Below, in pieces: positions 29,383 to 37,254 of a stretch of DNA of 64,000 nucleotides (positions are counted from its first letter, which is position 1; each line of letters starts with the position of its first letter). A program made the translations under genes and the position numbers. The stretch comes from Eubacteriales bacterium. GTDB taxonomy: Bacteria; Bacillota; Clostridia; Lachnospirales; Lachnospiraceae. The stretch lies in contig JAUNPK010000013.1 in NCBI GenBank assembly GCA_030536855.1, forward strand, positions 1-64,000, written 5' to 3'. A model generated the notes under the pieces. The model was not told the DNA's origin, searched no databases, and saw only the letters and a list, made by a program, of their open reading frames with translations.

Positions 29383-29411
29383 TTGACATGCTGATTAGTG
29401 TGTGATAGTAT
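29383..29411 (+). promoter_or_regulatory. Promoter of the RiPP cluster
   Basis: TTGACA at 29383-29388 and TAGTAT at 29406-29411 are 17 bases apart, 34 bases before the first precursor start. Confidence 0.7.
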
Positions 29412-29444
29412 AAATTTATCAAACTTTACGAGGAGGTAATTACG

Positions 29445-29612
29445 ATGATTAGTTACAACGTAGATTCTTATGGTAAAATGCTTGGTAATATTACTGAAAA
29501 GACAATGCAGAGCGTTGCTTCTTGCATCTCACAGTGTACAGGTTGTATGTGCAATTGTCGTTGTTCTTGTTCAGGTGGTATTATCGCAGATGTAGATTGG
29601 GAGGAAATGTAA
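29445..29612 (+). CDS. Cys-rich RiPP precursor peptide 1
   Basis: This 55-residue peptide is preceded by AGGAGGT, eight bases before the ATG. An N-terminal leader of about 26 residues (MISYNVDSYGKMLGNITEKT and on) lacks cysteine. It is followed by a compact core with seven cysteines at 27, 31, 34, 36, 38, 40 and 42, mostly in alternating C-x-C spacing. A follower ends in DVDWEEM. The neighbouring precursor shares a Y-x-K-M-x-G leader motif, the C-x2-C-x-C-x-C-x-C core and a D-x-DWE end. With a SPASM radical SAM enzyme 320 bases downstream, it is most likely the substrate for thioether (ranthipeptide or sactipeptide type) crosslinking. A metal-binding peptide is the main alternative. Confidence 0.75.
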   Translation: MISYNVDSYGKMLGNITEKTMQSVASCISQCTGCMCNCRCSCSGGIIADVDWEEM

Positions 29613-29613
29613 G

Positions 29614-29769
29614 ATGAGTGCAAACAATACAGAATACGCAAAAATGTTTGGTGCTATTTGTGACGAAGCAGTAGTTATGGCTAGATGTGCTTGTGTAGCA
29701 TGTAATTCATGCACATGCGGATGCTCATGTCGTAACATTCCAGACTTAGATGAGCTTGATTGGGAATAG
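29614..29769 (+). CDS. Cys-rich RiPP precursor peptide 2
   Basis: This 51-residue peptide starts one base after the peptide 1 stop. Its ribosome site (GGAGG at 29600-29604) lies inside the end of peptide 1. It has eight cysteines: C16 in the leader and C25, C27, C30, C33, C35, C37, C39 in the core. The leader NNTEYAKMFG matches the Y-x-K-M-x-G motif of peptide 1, and the tail DLDELDWE matches its DWE end. The residues between cysteines differ (small Ala, Val, Asn, Ser, Thr, Gly here), which is the pattern expected of two paralogous substrates of one enzyme. Confidence 0.75.
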   Translation: MSANNTEYAKMFGAICDEAVVMARCACVACNSCTCGCSCRNIPDLDELDWE

Positions 29770-29839
29770 GGTTAACCTATAATTGTTACATAATGAAGTT
29801 GTGATACAGCTTTTACAATTACTTTGGTCAGAGGCATGT

Positions 29840-29908
29840 ATGGCAGAAAATAATACAGATTATTTGAAAATGTGTGGCATGATTGCTACCGCGTGTGCCG
29901 AGACATAA
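29840..29908 (+). CDS. Leader-only third precursor copy (22 residues)
   Basis: The frame MAENNTDYLKMCGMIATACA plus two residues mirrors the leader of peptide 2 (NNTEYAKMFGAI) but stops before any cysteine core. It has only an AGAGG-like ribosome site. It is either a remnant of a third precursor whose core was lost by deletion, or a short leader peptide that still binds the enzyme. No other frame downstream restores a Cys-rich core. Confidence 0.5.
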   Translation: MAENNTDYLKMCGMIATACAET

Positions 29909-29927
29909 ATACAATGGAGGAGATAGA

Positions 29928-31319
29928 ATGGTACGAATCTCACGTTACGCTCATACATTTGATTTGGGCGATGATGTAGCATTATATCATTCACTTAGAA
30001 TGAAACCGGTGTATTTGAATAAGAAGGCATATGAGGACTTGCAGGCGTGGCTTGCAGGTCCTTTTTGCAATGATTATGATGATGCTCCGGAAAACATTAA
30101 AAATGAGGTGAATGAATTAGTAAAATTTAAGATACTTAATCACTCTGAGGAAGACGATGATAAGGTTCTTCAGTTCGTTAGAAGTAGAGTTCCTGGACCA
30201 GCTATTAACGTTTGTTATATGATAACAAGTGAGCAGTGTAACCTTGCATGTAAATATTGCTTCCTTGGAAACAATGATGAATGTAAGAGAAGCAATTTTT
30301 CGTTAGAAAATATGTCTGTTGAAACAGCAGATAAAGCAGTTGATTTCTTTGTTAAACAGATTAAGTTGTCGGGAATGGACTTTGAAGATAATAAGCCAGC
30401 AATTATTTTCTATGGTGGAGAGCCACTTGTGAATTATGATGTTTTGGTTTATATTGCTGAGAAGGTTAATGACCTTAGAAATGTTGAGAAGTGTGTAAAG
30501 AATCTTGAAATGTCGATGGTTACCAATGGCTTGCTTCTTACAGAGGAAAGAGCATTAAAACTTAAAGAATTGGGTGTTTCGATTGCTATTTCAGTTGATG
30601 GTTTTACAGAAGAAGCCAATAGCATGAGAGTTGATGTTGCTGGTAATAATGTATTTAATAAAATTCTTAAGACACTTGATATGTGTAAGCGAATAGGTGT
30701 TGAAGTTTCGTTATCAGTTACGTTAAGTGAAGAGACCATTAAAGATACAAAGGATATTTTAAAGCTAGTAGATAACTATGGAGTAAAATCCTTTGGATTT
30801 AATATTATGATGTCTGATGAGAATTTTGTAGTTCCGCAGGAATATAATGAGAAGGCATCACAGTTTATTATCGATGAGTTCATTGAACTAAGAAAACGTG
30901 GTATCTATGAAGACCGTATCATGAGAAAACTTAAATCGTTCTCAAAGTCACAGGTTTATTTTTCGGATTGCGCAGCAACAGGAGGCGGGCAGATTGTTAT
31001 TGCGCCAAGCGGCCAGGTTGGAATATGTCATGGTTGTTTGCATAATAAACAGTATTTCGTTTCAAATGTTGATGACACAGAATTTGATGCAACAAAGCAT
31101 AAGGACTTTATTGAATGGTCACAACTGACACCTATTAACAAAGATGAATGTCAGGATTGTCCTGCACTTGGAATCTGTGGGGGTGGTTGTCCAGTCAATG
31201 CTATGCATTTGAAGAAAGGTAACACAATCCATGATTTAGATGAGCGTTTTTGTACTCATTCAAAACTTACATTAGATTTCTTAATCAAGGATTTATATAG
31301 AATAATAAAGGAAGGGTGA
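29928..31319 (+). CDS. SPASM-domain radical SAM peptide maturase
   Basis: This 463-residue enzyme has an N-terminal region of about 95 residues that may bind the leader peptide. The radical SAM cluster motif CNLACKYC is at 104-111. FYGGEP (SAM binding) and SVDGF strands follow, and a C-terminal SPASM region carries the auxiliary iron-sulfur cysteines (ICHGC near 366, then ECQDCPALGICGGGC near 406-420 and a last Cys near 441). Such enzymes form thioether or C-C links in Cys-rich peptides. The start at 29928 has GGAGGAG upstream; a longer frame reaches into the third precursor. It is transcribed with the precursors and is separated from the UvrA-like gene by four bases. Confidence 0.85.
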   Translation: MVRISRYAHTFDLGDDVALYHSLRMKPVYLNKKAYEDLQAWLAGPFCNDYDDAPENIKNEVNELVKFKILNHSEEDDDKVLQFVRSRVPGPAINVCYMITSEQCNLACKYCFLGNNDECKRSNFSLENMSVETADKAVDFFVKQIKLSGMDFEDNKPAIIFYGGEPLVNYDVLVYIAEKVNDLRNVEKCVKNLEMSMVTNGLLLTEERALKLKELGVSIAISVDGFTEEANSMRVDVAGNNVFNKILKTLDMCKRIGVEVSLSVTLSEETIKDTKDILKLVDNYGVKSFGFNIMMSDENFVVPQEYNEKASQFIIDEFIELRKRGIYEDRIMRKLKSFSKSQVYFSDCAATGGGQIVIAPSGQVGICHGCLHNKQYFVSNVDDTEFDATKHKDFIEWSQLTPINKDECQDCPALGICGGGCPVNAMHLKKGNTIHDLDERFCTHSKLTLDFLIKDLYRIIKEG

Positions 31320-31323
31320 TTGC

Positions 31324-33459
31324 ATGAGTGATAACATTGTTATTGAAGGTATAGAAACAAATAACCTAAAAAATATTGATGTACAAATTGTGAAAAAAGG
31401 CGTCAATTTAATAATTGGACCTTCAGGCAGTGGAAAGTCATCTCTGGCTTACGATACCATTGCGCAGATTGGCCAGCATGAGTTTATGGCGATGTTTGCG
31501 GATGATGTAAGTGAACCTTCTTATAAAGTAAGATCTTTTTCAAATATGGTGGCTGCTGTTCCGATTAAACAGTCAAATCATAATAATAATATGAGATCAA
31601 CAATAGGTACTTATTTTGGCTTAAACAGAAGTATTGGATTGATCTATGCGGTAATGCTAGGTCTTTCCGAGGACTTCTTTGTATTAAATAAAGAGAGTAA
31701 TTTATGCGAGAATTGTCATGGCTTAGGATATGTAAGTCAGTTAGATTATAACAAGATAGTTGATTTCAACGTTCCTCTTAAGAATGTACCGTTCAGATGC
31801 TGGAATAGATATAAAGATTTTTTTTCACAAATGATTGTAAATTTTTGTGCGGATAACAAAATAGATAGCGACAAAACCTTCAGGGAATTAACTGATAAGG
31901 AAAAGAAGTTGCTTTTACACGGCGAGAGTTCAGAGAAGTATTCAGTTAGATACAAGAAGACAAGTGCATTTTCTAGAAGAACATCAAAGTTCTACGGAGT
32001 TCTCACAGGAACACCGATGCTTCCTAATTGTGGCATTGGCAAATCATTCTATTCGGAGTTTGAATGTGAATGTTGTCATGGAAAAAAATATGGAAAGCAG
32101 TTTGATGAGTATAAAGTTCAGGGGCTTTCAATTGGAGAATTTATGACTGTTGACTTTGCTTCTCTAAAGACAGTATTTGATAAGATTTCAAAAGAGATAT
32201 TGGATGATAGACTTGCATTTACAATTAAGAATTTGAAAGCATTTATAGATAAAGCGGTTGAGTTGAATTTGGGTCATCTGTGTTTTCATAGAGCTATTCC
32301 GACTTTGTCAGGTGGAGAATTGCAGAGACTGAGAATGGTACAGGTGTTTACCACACAGCTTTCTGATTTAGTGATCGTTTTAGATGAACCACTTGCTGGT
32401 TTGTCCGGGGCAGAAAAGAAGTCTATTTTTGATAATGTGGTTTCTCTTGCTAAAAAGCATACAGTTGTTTTGGTTGATCATGGAGATACCTTCTATAAAG
32501 TCGCTGACAAGATTATTGCTTTAGGTGAAAAAGGTGGAAGTGCTGGCGGTAAGTTGATTGATGTAGAATCATTCCTGAAAAAGCAGAATGGAATAAAGAG
32601 AATTGCTCCGCCAAAAGTTAGCACACAAACAGCGGTTGAACTGAATAGTTCGATATATAAATACAAAGGTGTTAAGGTTTCGTTTGCTGATAATTGCATG
32701 AATCTTATAACGGGTTATTCAGGAGTAGGTAAATCTACACTGTTAAGAGAATACCTACCACAGTATTTTGAAAGTTATTTATACATCAACCAGAAGCCAT
32801 TGTTAGGAAATAAAAATTCATGTGTAGCTACAGTGCTAGATATTTCCAACAAGATTTCTGAATTATATGCTAAGAAACACAAAAAGGATAAGAGATTCTT
32901 TTCTAGTTTGACTGGAAATGATGGAATGTGTCCAGTTTGTGCTGGAGCTGGATATATAGAGTATGGTGATGTTTACCATCAAAGTACTCGAATTGAATGT
33001 AGAGAGTGCGAAGGCACAGGATTTAATAAGATATTAAAGAAGTATAAAATAAAAGGAGCCTCAATATTTGATGTCTGGAAAATGACATTAGAAGAAGCGG
33101 TAGATTTCTTTGAAGATACAGATAAGAGCATTTCAAAGATCTGTTCAACTGCCTCTGAGATTATGCTGGGCCATTTGCATATAGGTCAGCCTACAGGTAC
33201 TTTATCCGGTGGAGAAAATATCCGAATTAAAATAATGAAGGCGTCAAGGTCGACTGCTAGAGTGATAGGAGTTGATGAACCTTTTAAGGGATTAAGTAAT
33301 ATAGAAATTGATGCTGTTGCAATGTTTCTGAATAAGATTAGAGAAAAAGGATGTACATTAATTGTTATAGATCATACTGCCGGTGTTGAGGACTATTTCT
33401 CACAGTGGATCCAAATAGAAAATATAAATGATATATTATGCGGAAGGATAATGAAGTAA
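31324..33459 (+). CDS. UvrA-like ABC ATPase in a RiPP cluster
   Basis: This 711-residue protein has two UvrA-type ABC modules. The first has Walker A GPSGSGKSS (32-40), a zinc module beginning CENCHG, signature LSGGELQR (near 328) and Walker B VIVLDEP. The second has Walker A GYSGVGKST (near 465), the zinc finger CPVCAGAGY with CRECEGTGF, signature LSGGENIR (near 626) and VIGVDEP. Canonical repair UvrA is about 940 residues; this short form resembles the divergent class of drug-resistance-linked UvrA homologues. Its position suggests self-immunity, peptide sequestration or DNA protection rather than general nucleotide excision repair. The product has no membrane domain, so it is not itself an exporter. 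Confidence 0.82.
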   Translation: MSDNIVIEGIETNNLKNIDVQIVKKGVNLIIGPSGSGKSSLAYDTIAQIGQHEFMAMFADDVSEPSYKVRSFSNMVAAVPIKQSNHNNNMRSTIGTYFGLNRSIGLIYAVMLGLSEDFFVLNKESNLCENCHGLGYVSQLDYNKIVDFNVPLKNVPFRCWNRYKDFFSQMIVNFCADNKIDSDKTFRELTDKEKKLLLHGESSEKYSVRYKKTSAFSRRTSKFYGVLTGTPMLPNCGIGKSFYSEFECECCHGKKYGKQFDEYKVQGLSIGEFMTVDFASLKTVFDKISKEILDDRLAFTIKNLKAFIDKAVELNLGHLCFHRAIPTLSGGELQRLRMVQVFTTQLSDLVIVLDEPLAGLSGAEKKSIFDNVVSLAKKHTVVLVDHGDTFYKVADKIIALGEKGGSAGGKLIDVESFLKKQNGIKRIAPPKVSTQTAVELNSSIYKYKGVKVSFADNCMNLITGYSGVGKSTLLREYLPQYFESYLYINQKPLLGNKNSCVATVLDISNKISELYAKKHKKDKRFFSSLTGNDGMCPVCAGAGYIEYGDVYHQSTRIECRECEGTGFNKILKKYKIKGASIFDVWKMTLEEAVDFFEDTDKSISKICSTASEIMLGHLHIGQPTGTLSGGENIRIKIMKASRSTARVIGVDEPFKGLSNIEIDAVAMFLNKIREKGCTLIVIDHTAGVEDYFSQWIQIENINDILCGRIMK

Positions 33460-33472
33460 AGGAGGTGATATG

Positions 33473-33796
33473 ATGAGTTATTTTTGCATAGAAGATGAAG
33501 AGGGTAATGATACGTCTTACCTCTTGGTTTCGTGTGGAATAAAAGTGAATGGGAAGAATGTTGTTTTCGAATTGAAATCAGATGATTTTAGTGTTTCATA
33601 TGAATTGCGTCCTGACACGAGATTTAGTACTGTTGATAGTATAAAATCATATCTTGAAGGAATCTTGGAACAAGTTAAAACTAAAGGGTATGTATTGAAT
33701 GTTTCTGAATATTTTTCCAGAATGTATGTAATGATAGGATATGAAACAAGCAGTGATTTTGAAATGGGACAGTTTACTGCTTCTAAGATACTATAA
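33473..33796 (+). CDS. Small conserved-context protein of the RiPP cluster, unknown function
   Basis: I do not recognise this 107-residue protein. It begins MSYFCIEDEEGNDTSYLLVS, appears to be all alpha/beta and soluble, and has only two cysteines and no membrane helix or signal peptide. Its AGGAGGTGAT ribosome site favours the ATG at 33473 over the overlapping one at 33470. It follows the UvrA-like gene by 13 bases and precedes the cluster terminator, so it is the last member of the operon. It could be an immunity factor, a peptide chaperone or a partner of the UvrA-like ATPase. Confidence 0.65.
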   Translation: MSYFCIEDEEGNDTSYLLVSCGIKVNGKNVVFELKSDDFSVSYELRPDTRFSTVDSIKSYLEGILEQVKTKGYVLNVSEYFSRMYVMIGYETSSDFEMGQFTASKIL

Positions 33797-33821
33797 ATAG
33801 CTAACTTGTTTTTTCACTAGA

Positions 33822-33875
33822 ATCAGGAAAGCGAATTGTTTGTGAATTGTTAAGCAGTTCGCTTTTCTGATATTC
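33822..33875. terminator. Terminator closing the RiPP cluster
   Basis: ATCAGGAAAGCGAATTG pairs with CAGTTCGCTTTTCTGAT with one wobble. It lies between the converging RiPP operon and abiF and may serve both. Confidence 0.75.
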
Positions 33876-33921
33876 TGATTATAAACTAATAACATGATAT
33901 TGTTATTTGAAATACTTTTTC

Positions 33922-34857
33922 TTATTTCTTATACCGCATAATCTTCTCCCAGTTTTCAGGGAAGCCCATTTCGTTTAGTAATTGCTCACGGGTGAGATGT
34001 GGACATTGTTTAAGAACCTTGTTGATTAATTTGGTTAATCCGGATTTGAATGCTTTAAAATCCTCAGGACTAATTAGATAGCGCAAGGCAATTACGACAG
34101 CAAATAAGTCCTGCTTGCCATATTGATAATTCCCGTTTTTCTGGGGGATTTGTAATTTTTTGTGTAATAGGGTATCTGGTATTGTTTCATGGATACGGAA
34201 TGAAAAGAGTCGTTCTCCATGAGCACAGACATTTCTACATCGTGCAATAATTGTTATAAATTGATGTAATTGCTTCTCAGATATATTGGTAAAGTTCTTG
34301 CTCATTTTTGTTCTTAAGTCTGTAGTTGCATATTGATACATTTTGGAGATTTGACCAAATGTCAATGCATTCGTTGCAACCCATAAAGGGATATTATGGT
34401 GTGTGTTTGCTGAATGATTTATGTATGCGTACTGGCTTGGCACTGAGATTGCCTTTTGCAAAGAGTGAACAAGTCTACGGACTTGCTGTTGGTTTCTCTT
34501 ATTATAATTATAGGAATTTACATCCAGATAATAACATTGCTGTTCGCCATATTTTTCACAGAAGTGGTACGAGAACATAGATTTCATATGACGTTCTACA
34601 TGAAGCATATATTTTAAAAACAAGGTACGGAGCTCTTCATCAAAATAATAAAAAGAAACCAATTCATCAAATGTTACTCCGTGAACATATTTATTTGATG
34701 CATTGTGCTTAAACAAAGACTTATATCCTCCAATGAGAGAATAATAACTGATTTCTTCCAGCATCTGCTTAGCATAATCGTGATTAGGAATAGACAGTTG
34801 TTTGTCCTGTTCAAGTATTTGTAATTGTTGCTGGTAGGTTAAAAATGTTTTTGCCAA
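33922..34857 (-). CDS. abiF: AbiF/AbiD-type HEPN protein (Abi_2 family)
   Basis: The 311-residue protein belongs to the Abi_2 abortive-infection family. The opening AKTFLTYQQQLQILEQ is the usual start, ISYYSLIGGYKSLF is the family block, and the HEPN ribonuclease motif appears as RCRNVCAHGERLF (R-N-x3-H). The TTG at 34857 is chosen as start: the longer frame to 34950 runs through the terminator hairpin of an upstream RNA, and the family N-terminus begins here. AbiF proteins are toxins controlled by a conserved non-coding RNA encoded just upstream and have been linked to the origin of Cas13. The arrangement here fits that system. Confidence 0.82.
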   Translation of the reverse strand: MAKTFLTYQQQLQILEQDKQLSIPNHDYAKQMLEEISYYSLIGGYKSLFKHNASNKYVHGVTFDELVSFYYFDEELRTLFLKYMLHVERHMKSMFSYHFCEKYGEQQCYYLDVNSYNYNKRNQQQVRRLVHSLQKAISVPSQYAYINHSANTHHNIPLWVATNALTFGQISKMYQYATTDLRTKMSKNFTNISEKQLHQFITIIARCRNVCAHGERLFSFRIHETIPDTLLHKKLQIPQKNGNYQYGKQDLFAVVIALRYLISPEDFKAFKSGLTKLINKVLKQCPHLTREQLLNEMGFPENWEKIMRYKK

Positions 34858-34885
34858 TGTATCCCTTCTTCCTAATTTGTGGTAT

Positions 34886-34955
34886 AAAAAAAGTGGAGCC
34901 CACGCATGGAACTCCACCGGCTGCGGGCATCGCAAGTTTCCGCAGCACAACCACT
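34886..34955 (-). ncRNA. Two-hairpin RNA upstream of abiF (candidate antitoxin RNA)
   Basis: Minus-strand transcription from the promoter at 34962-34990 would give about 70 nt. The first hairpin is CTGCGG/CCGCAG (34945-34940 with 34926-34921), and the second is GTGGAG/CTCCAC (34917-34912 with 34898-34893), followed by seven Ts. The second hairpin is a classic terminator, so the RNA is an independent short product, with some read-through into abiF. Confidence 0.7.
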
Positions 34956-34961
34956 AAAGAT

Positions 34962-34990
34962 AATATACCATCAACAGACACTGCTGTCAA
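34962..34990 (-). promoter_or_regulatory. Consensus promoter of the abiF RNA
   Basis: On the minus strand, perfect TTGACA (34990-34985) and TATATT (34967-34962) are separated by 17 bases. This is stronger than most promoters in the window, as expected for an abundant antitoxin RNA. Confidence 0.75.
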
Positions 34991-35042
34991 ACGGATTTTT
35001 TAGTGGTGATAGTAGTTTATGCATTGTAAAGCAATAGTATTC

Positions 35043-35948
35043 TTATTCTTGCATATCATTTTTCTTCGCTCTGCTCTTATACACATTGTACTGATTTTTA
35101 CATTGAGGAGAACAGAACTCTACATTTGGTCTTGAGGCAACAAATGCCTTTCCGCAGTGCTTACATACCTTCAGACTGGAATTATCATCAGTCAACATAA
35201 AGGAGAACATCATCTGCACGCATAGCAATAAGGAATTGAAGTCCCAGACTAATGTCGGGTGTTCTTGTAATTCAATATGATATGTAGGTGCTACACCGCC
35301 AAAAGCAGCCATTCCCTGACGATAGAGATTTCTTTCATTTTCATCCAGTTTGTCATAGTCCTGATAATATAGAAAACTGGAGAAAAAGTTAAATGCCCAG
35401 TCACGGAATACTTCTACCAGCCAGTCATAGGATTCGGCGTATTCTCTCTGAAAGCTCATCATTACTGCCTGCGGCTTGTTTTTCATAGCCATAAGCAGTG
35501 CAATCATTTCCGGACTGTCGGTACTCCAATTGGATTCTACACCATTTTTGTGGAAATCAATCTTGTCAAACGGGAAGAAGTAGGACAGATACTTCTCTGT
35601 AGAAATACTTTCTTCTTTAATAAAATGATTCTTTGGCAGATAGACGGCCTCGTATGTAATGAAATCCGGTGTGGTAGGAAGGGCTGTCATAAGTCCAAGC
35701 ATACCGTATTCGTTTACAAAATTCATAATGGATTCTTTTAATTCTGCTTCATCAGCTCTATTCATGGTATTAGTGCCAATATTGATGGCGGTCAGCACCA
35801 GCTTTTCATAGTCCTTGATAGGATTGTATATTGATGGCTTGGCATCCGCAGAAGGTGTAATATAACATTTTCCGTTTGTGGCTGTTCGCCATTCGTATTT
35901 ATCATATTTCACCCAGTTGGAACTGGATTTCTGAAAGATATTCTTCAT
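35043..35948 (-). CDS. Island protein with C-terminal zinc ribbon, unknown function
   Basis: I do not recognise a named function for this 301-residue protein. Most of the chain is soluble and rich in aromatic residues. The C-terminus carries a treble-clef or zinc-ribbon-like motif (CKHCGKAF, then FCSPQCKNQYN, near 270-290) and a basic end. Similar proteins are frequent passengers of Clostridial integrative elements. The ATG at 35948 has AAAGGA upstream; the frame upstream to 35984 has no ribosome site. It is on the minus strand with the sigma-like gene and may share its transcript. Confidence 0.55.
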   Translation of the reverse strand: MKNIFQKSSSNWVKYDKYEWRTATNGKCYITPSADAKPSIYNPIKDYEKLVLTAINIGTNTMNRADEAELKESIMNFVNEYGMLGLMTALPTTPDFITYEAVYLPKNHFIKEESISTEKYLSYFFPFDKIDFHKNGVESNWSTDSPEMIALLMAMKNKPQAVMMSFQREYAESYDWLVEVFRDWAFNFFSSFLYYQDYDKLDENERNLYRQGMAAFGGVAPTYHIELQEHPTLVWDFNSLLLCVQMMFSFMLTDDNSSLKVCKHCGKAFVASRPNVEFCSPQCKNQYNVYKSRAKKNDMQE

Positions 35949-36003
35949 AGTAATTCCTTTCTTTGCAAAAACTATTACTATCATAGCATGTCTATATGCA
36001 TTT

Positions 36004-36957
36004 TTAAACTTCTTTTTTTCGATTCGCCCGATTATTTTTCTTGCATTTCTTGGCTTCTTCCTTCGCTCGCTTTTCCTGTTCTCTGGTAATTCTTCTTATC
36101 ACAACACCGATTTCCTTTAAAAGAGCCAGCTTCTCTTTATTAAGCTTTTCCAAGGTAGCCGGTATCTCTTCTTCATGTCTTGTAAGGAAGTCCAGTTCTT
36201 CCATGGTAAGATTACCATTGGTAAAAGGGAAATCTTCTTCCTGTCTGTCCACCAGTATCATAAGAACCTTTTTCTCAATCTGTCTAAGGATAGTAGAGCG
36301 GACACCACGAATGTTGCGGTCGCTCTGATTACGCAAGGCAGCTAACTGATTAGTTGTGAAATCTCTAAGATATAGGAAGTATATCAGTTCCTTGTGGTCG
36401 TCCTTTAGGTCATAAATAATTTTGGAATAGTCCTCGTCAGATAGGGAATTGTACATTTCGTTTGGGCAATTAGAGATGATGTCTATAAAGTCCCCCTTCA
36501 TAAGCTGCCGCCAGTAAGCATGATTGATAGGAGCCGGGATAACAATGGCAAGTGGTGCCACATCTTTCTTGCTGTCTAGGTTTTCCCTGCCAATTTCATG
36601 ATATCGCTCCTTGCGCTCACGGTTGGAATCCAAATGATCCCATTCCTTTATCACTTCCTCAAAGTCTGAAACAGTCCGGGCACCATCCTCAAGTCGCTTT
36701 AGGGCAATGGCACGAAGCTCCCTTTTTAACATAGTCTTATTCGGGTGCTCATCCTCCGGCTGGATATCATCATCCTTTATGGGATGCAGTTCCAGCTCCA
36801 GCTCCATTTCATCAAAATGCTCTAATTCGATTTGTAATTCCTGCCGGGTTGCCTCAAAGGTAACATCCTCATCTATGGGAACGGTTCCGTCTTCACTGTC
36901 AAAGCCGTGGGAATATTCCCAGAAGTCCAGCAATTCCTGATGTTTTCTAATGTTCAT
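36004..36957 (-). CDS. Sigma-factor-like HTH protein of an integrative element
   Basis: This 317-residue protein has an acidic N-terminal third (many Glu/Asp, about 1-75), a middle region with PAPINHAYWRQLMKG, and a sigma-70 region 4-like helix-turn-helix near 190-230 (ELIYFLYLRDFTTNQLAALR, then SDRNIRGVRSTI). The C-terminus is strongly basic. No sigma region 2 is visible, so it is probably a DNA-binding regulator rather than a true sigma factor. A promoter-like TATACT and a near-consensus LexA box lie upstream at 37124-37150. Confidence 0.6.
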   Translation of the reverse strand: MNIRKHQELLDFWEYSHGFDSEDGTVPIDEDVTFEATRQELQIELEHFDEMELELELHPIKDDDIQPEDEHPNKTMLKRELRAIALKRLEDGARTVSDFEEVIKEWDHLDSNRERKERYHEIGRENLDSKKDVAPLAIVIPAPINHAYWRQLMKGDFIDIISNCPNEMYNSLSDEDYSKIIYDLKDDHKELIYFLYLRDFTTNQLAALRNQSDRNIRGVRSTILRQIEKKVLMILVDRQEEDFPFTNGNLTMEELDFLTRHEEEIPATLEKLNKEKLALLKEIGVVIRRITREQEKRAKEEAKKCKKNNRANRKKEV

Positions 36958-37123
36958 TTATCTGTAAAACCTGCCTTGTAGATACATTTTCATATTTTTT
37001 TGCAACTTTTTTAAAAAACACTTCCGCAAAACCCATCCTAAATCTCCTATAGGTGAGGGAGTAATCTTTTTTAAAATAAAAGTATTACTCGAATCGTACG
37101 AATGCGAGCTGGTCGATAGAATT

Positions 37124-37150
37124 AGTATAACACAAAACAAACATATGTTC
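37124..37150 (-). promoter_or_regulatory. Possible SOS-controlled promoter of the sigma-like gene
   Basis: On the minus strand GAACATATGTTT (37150-37139) is one base from the Gram-positive LexA consensus GAACNNNNGTTC. It overlaps where a -35 element would lie for the TATACT at 37129-37124. Confidence 0.4.
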
Positions 37151-37176
37151 TACAACTATTTGAAAGAAATGAAATG

Positions 37177-37201
37177 TTTGTTCTTGCGGTTTGTTCTTGC
37201 G
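37177..37201. repeat. Short tandem repeat upstream of the small ORF and recombinase
   Basis: TTTGTTCTTGCG occurs twice with a 13-base period. It may be a binding site for an element regulator or recombinase accessory factor. Confidence 0.4.
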
Positions 37202-37254
37202 ATTGACTGCTAGTGATTTGCAAATAAAACAGAATTAAGGGAGGAGGTCTTGCT

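Noticed and set aside
29445..29769. Metallothionein-like genes instead of RiPP precursors
   Set aside because: The C-x-C pattern would allow metal binding, but leader similarity between the two, a truncated third leader and the adjacent SPASM enzyme favour modified peptides. Not fully excluded.
37177..37201. Start of a CRISPR array
   Set aside because: Only two 12-base units with one base between them; no spacers and no cas genes.
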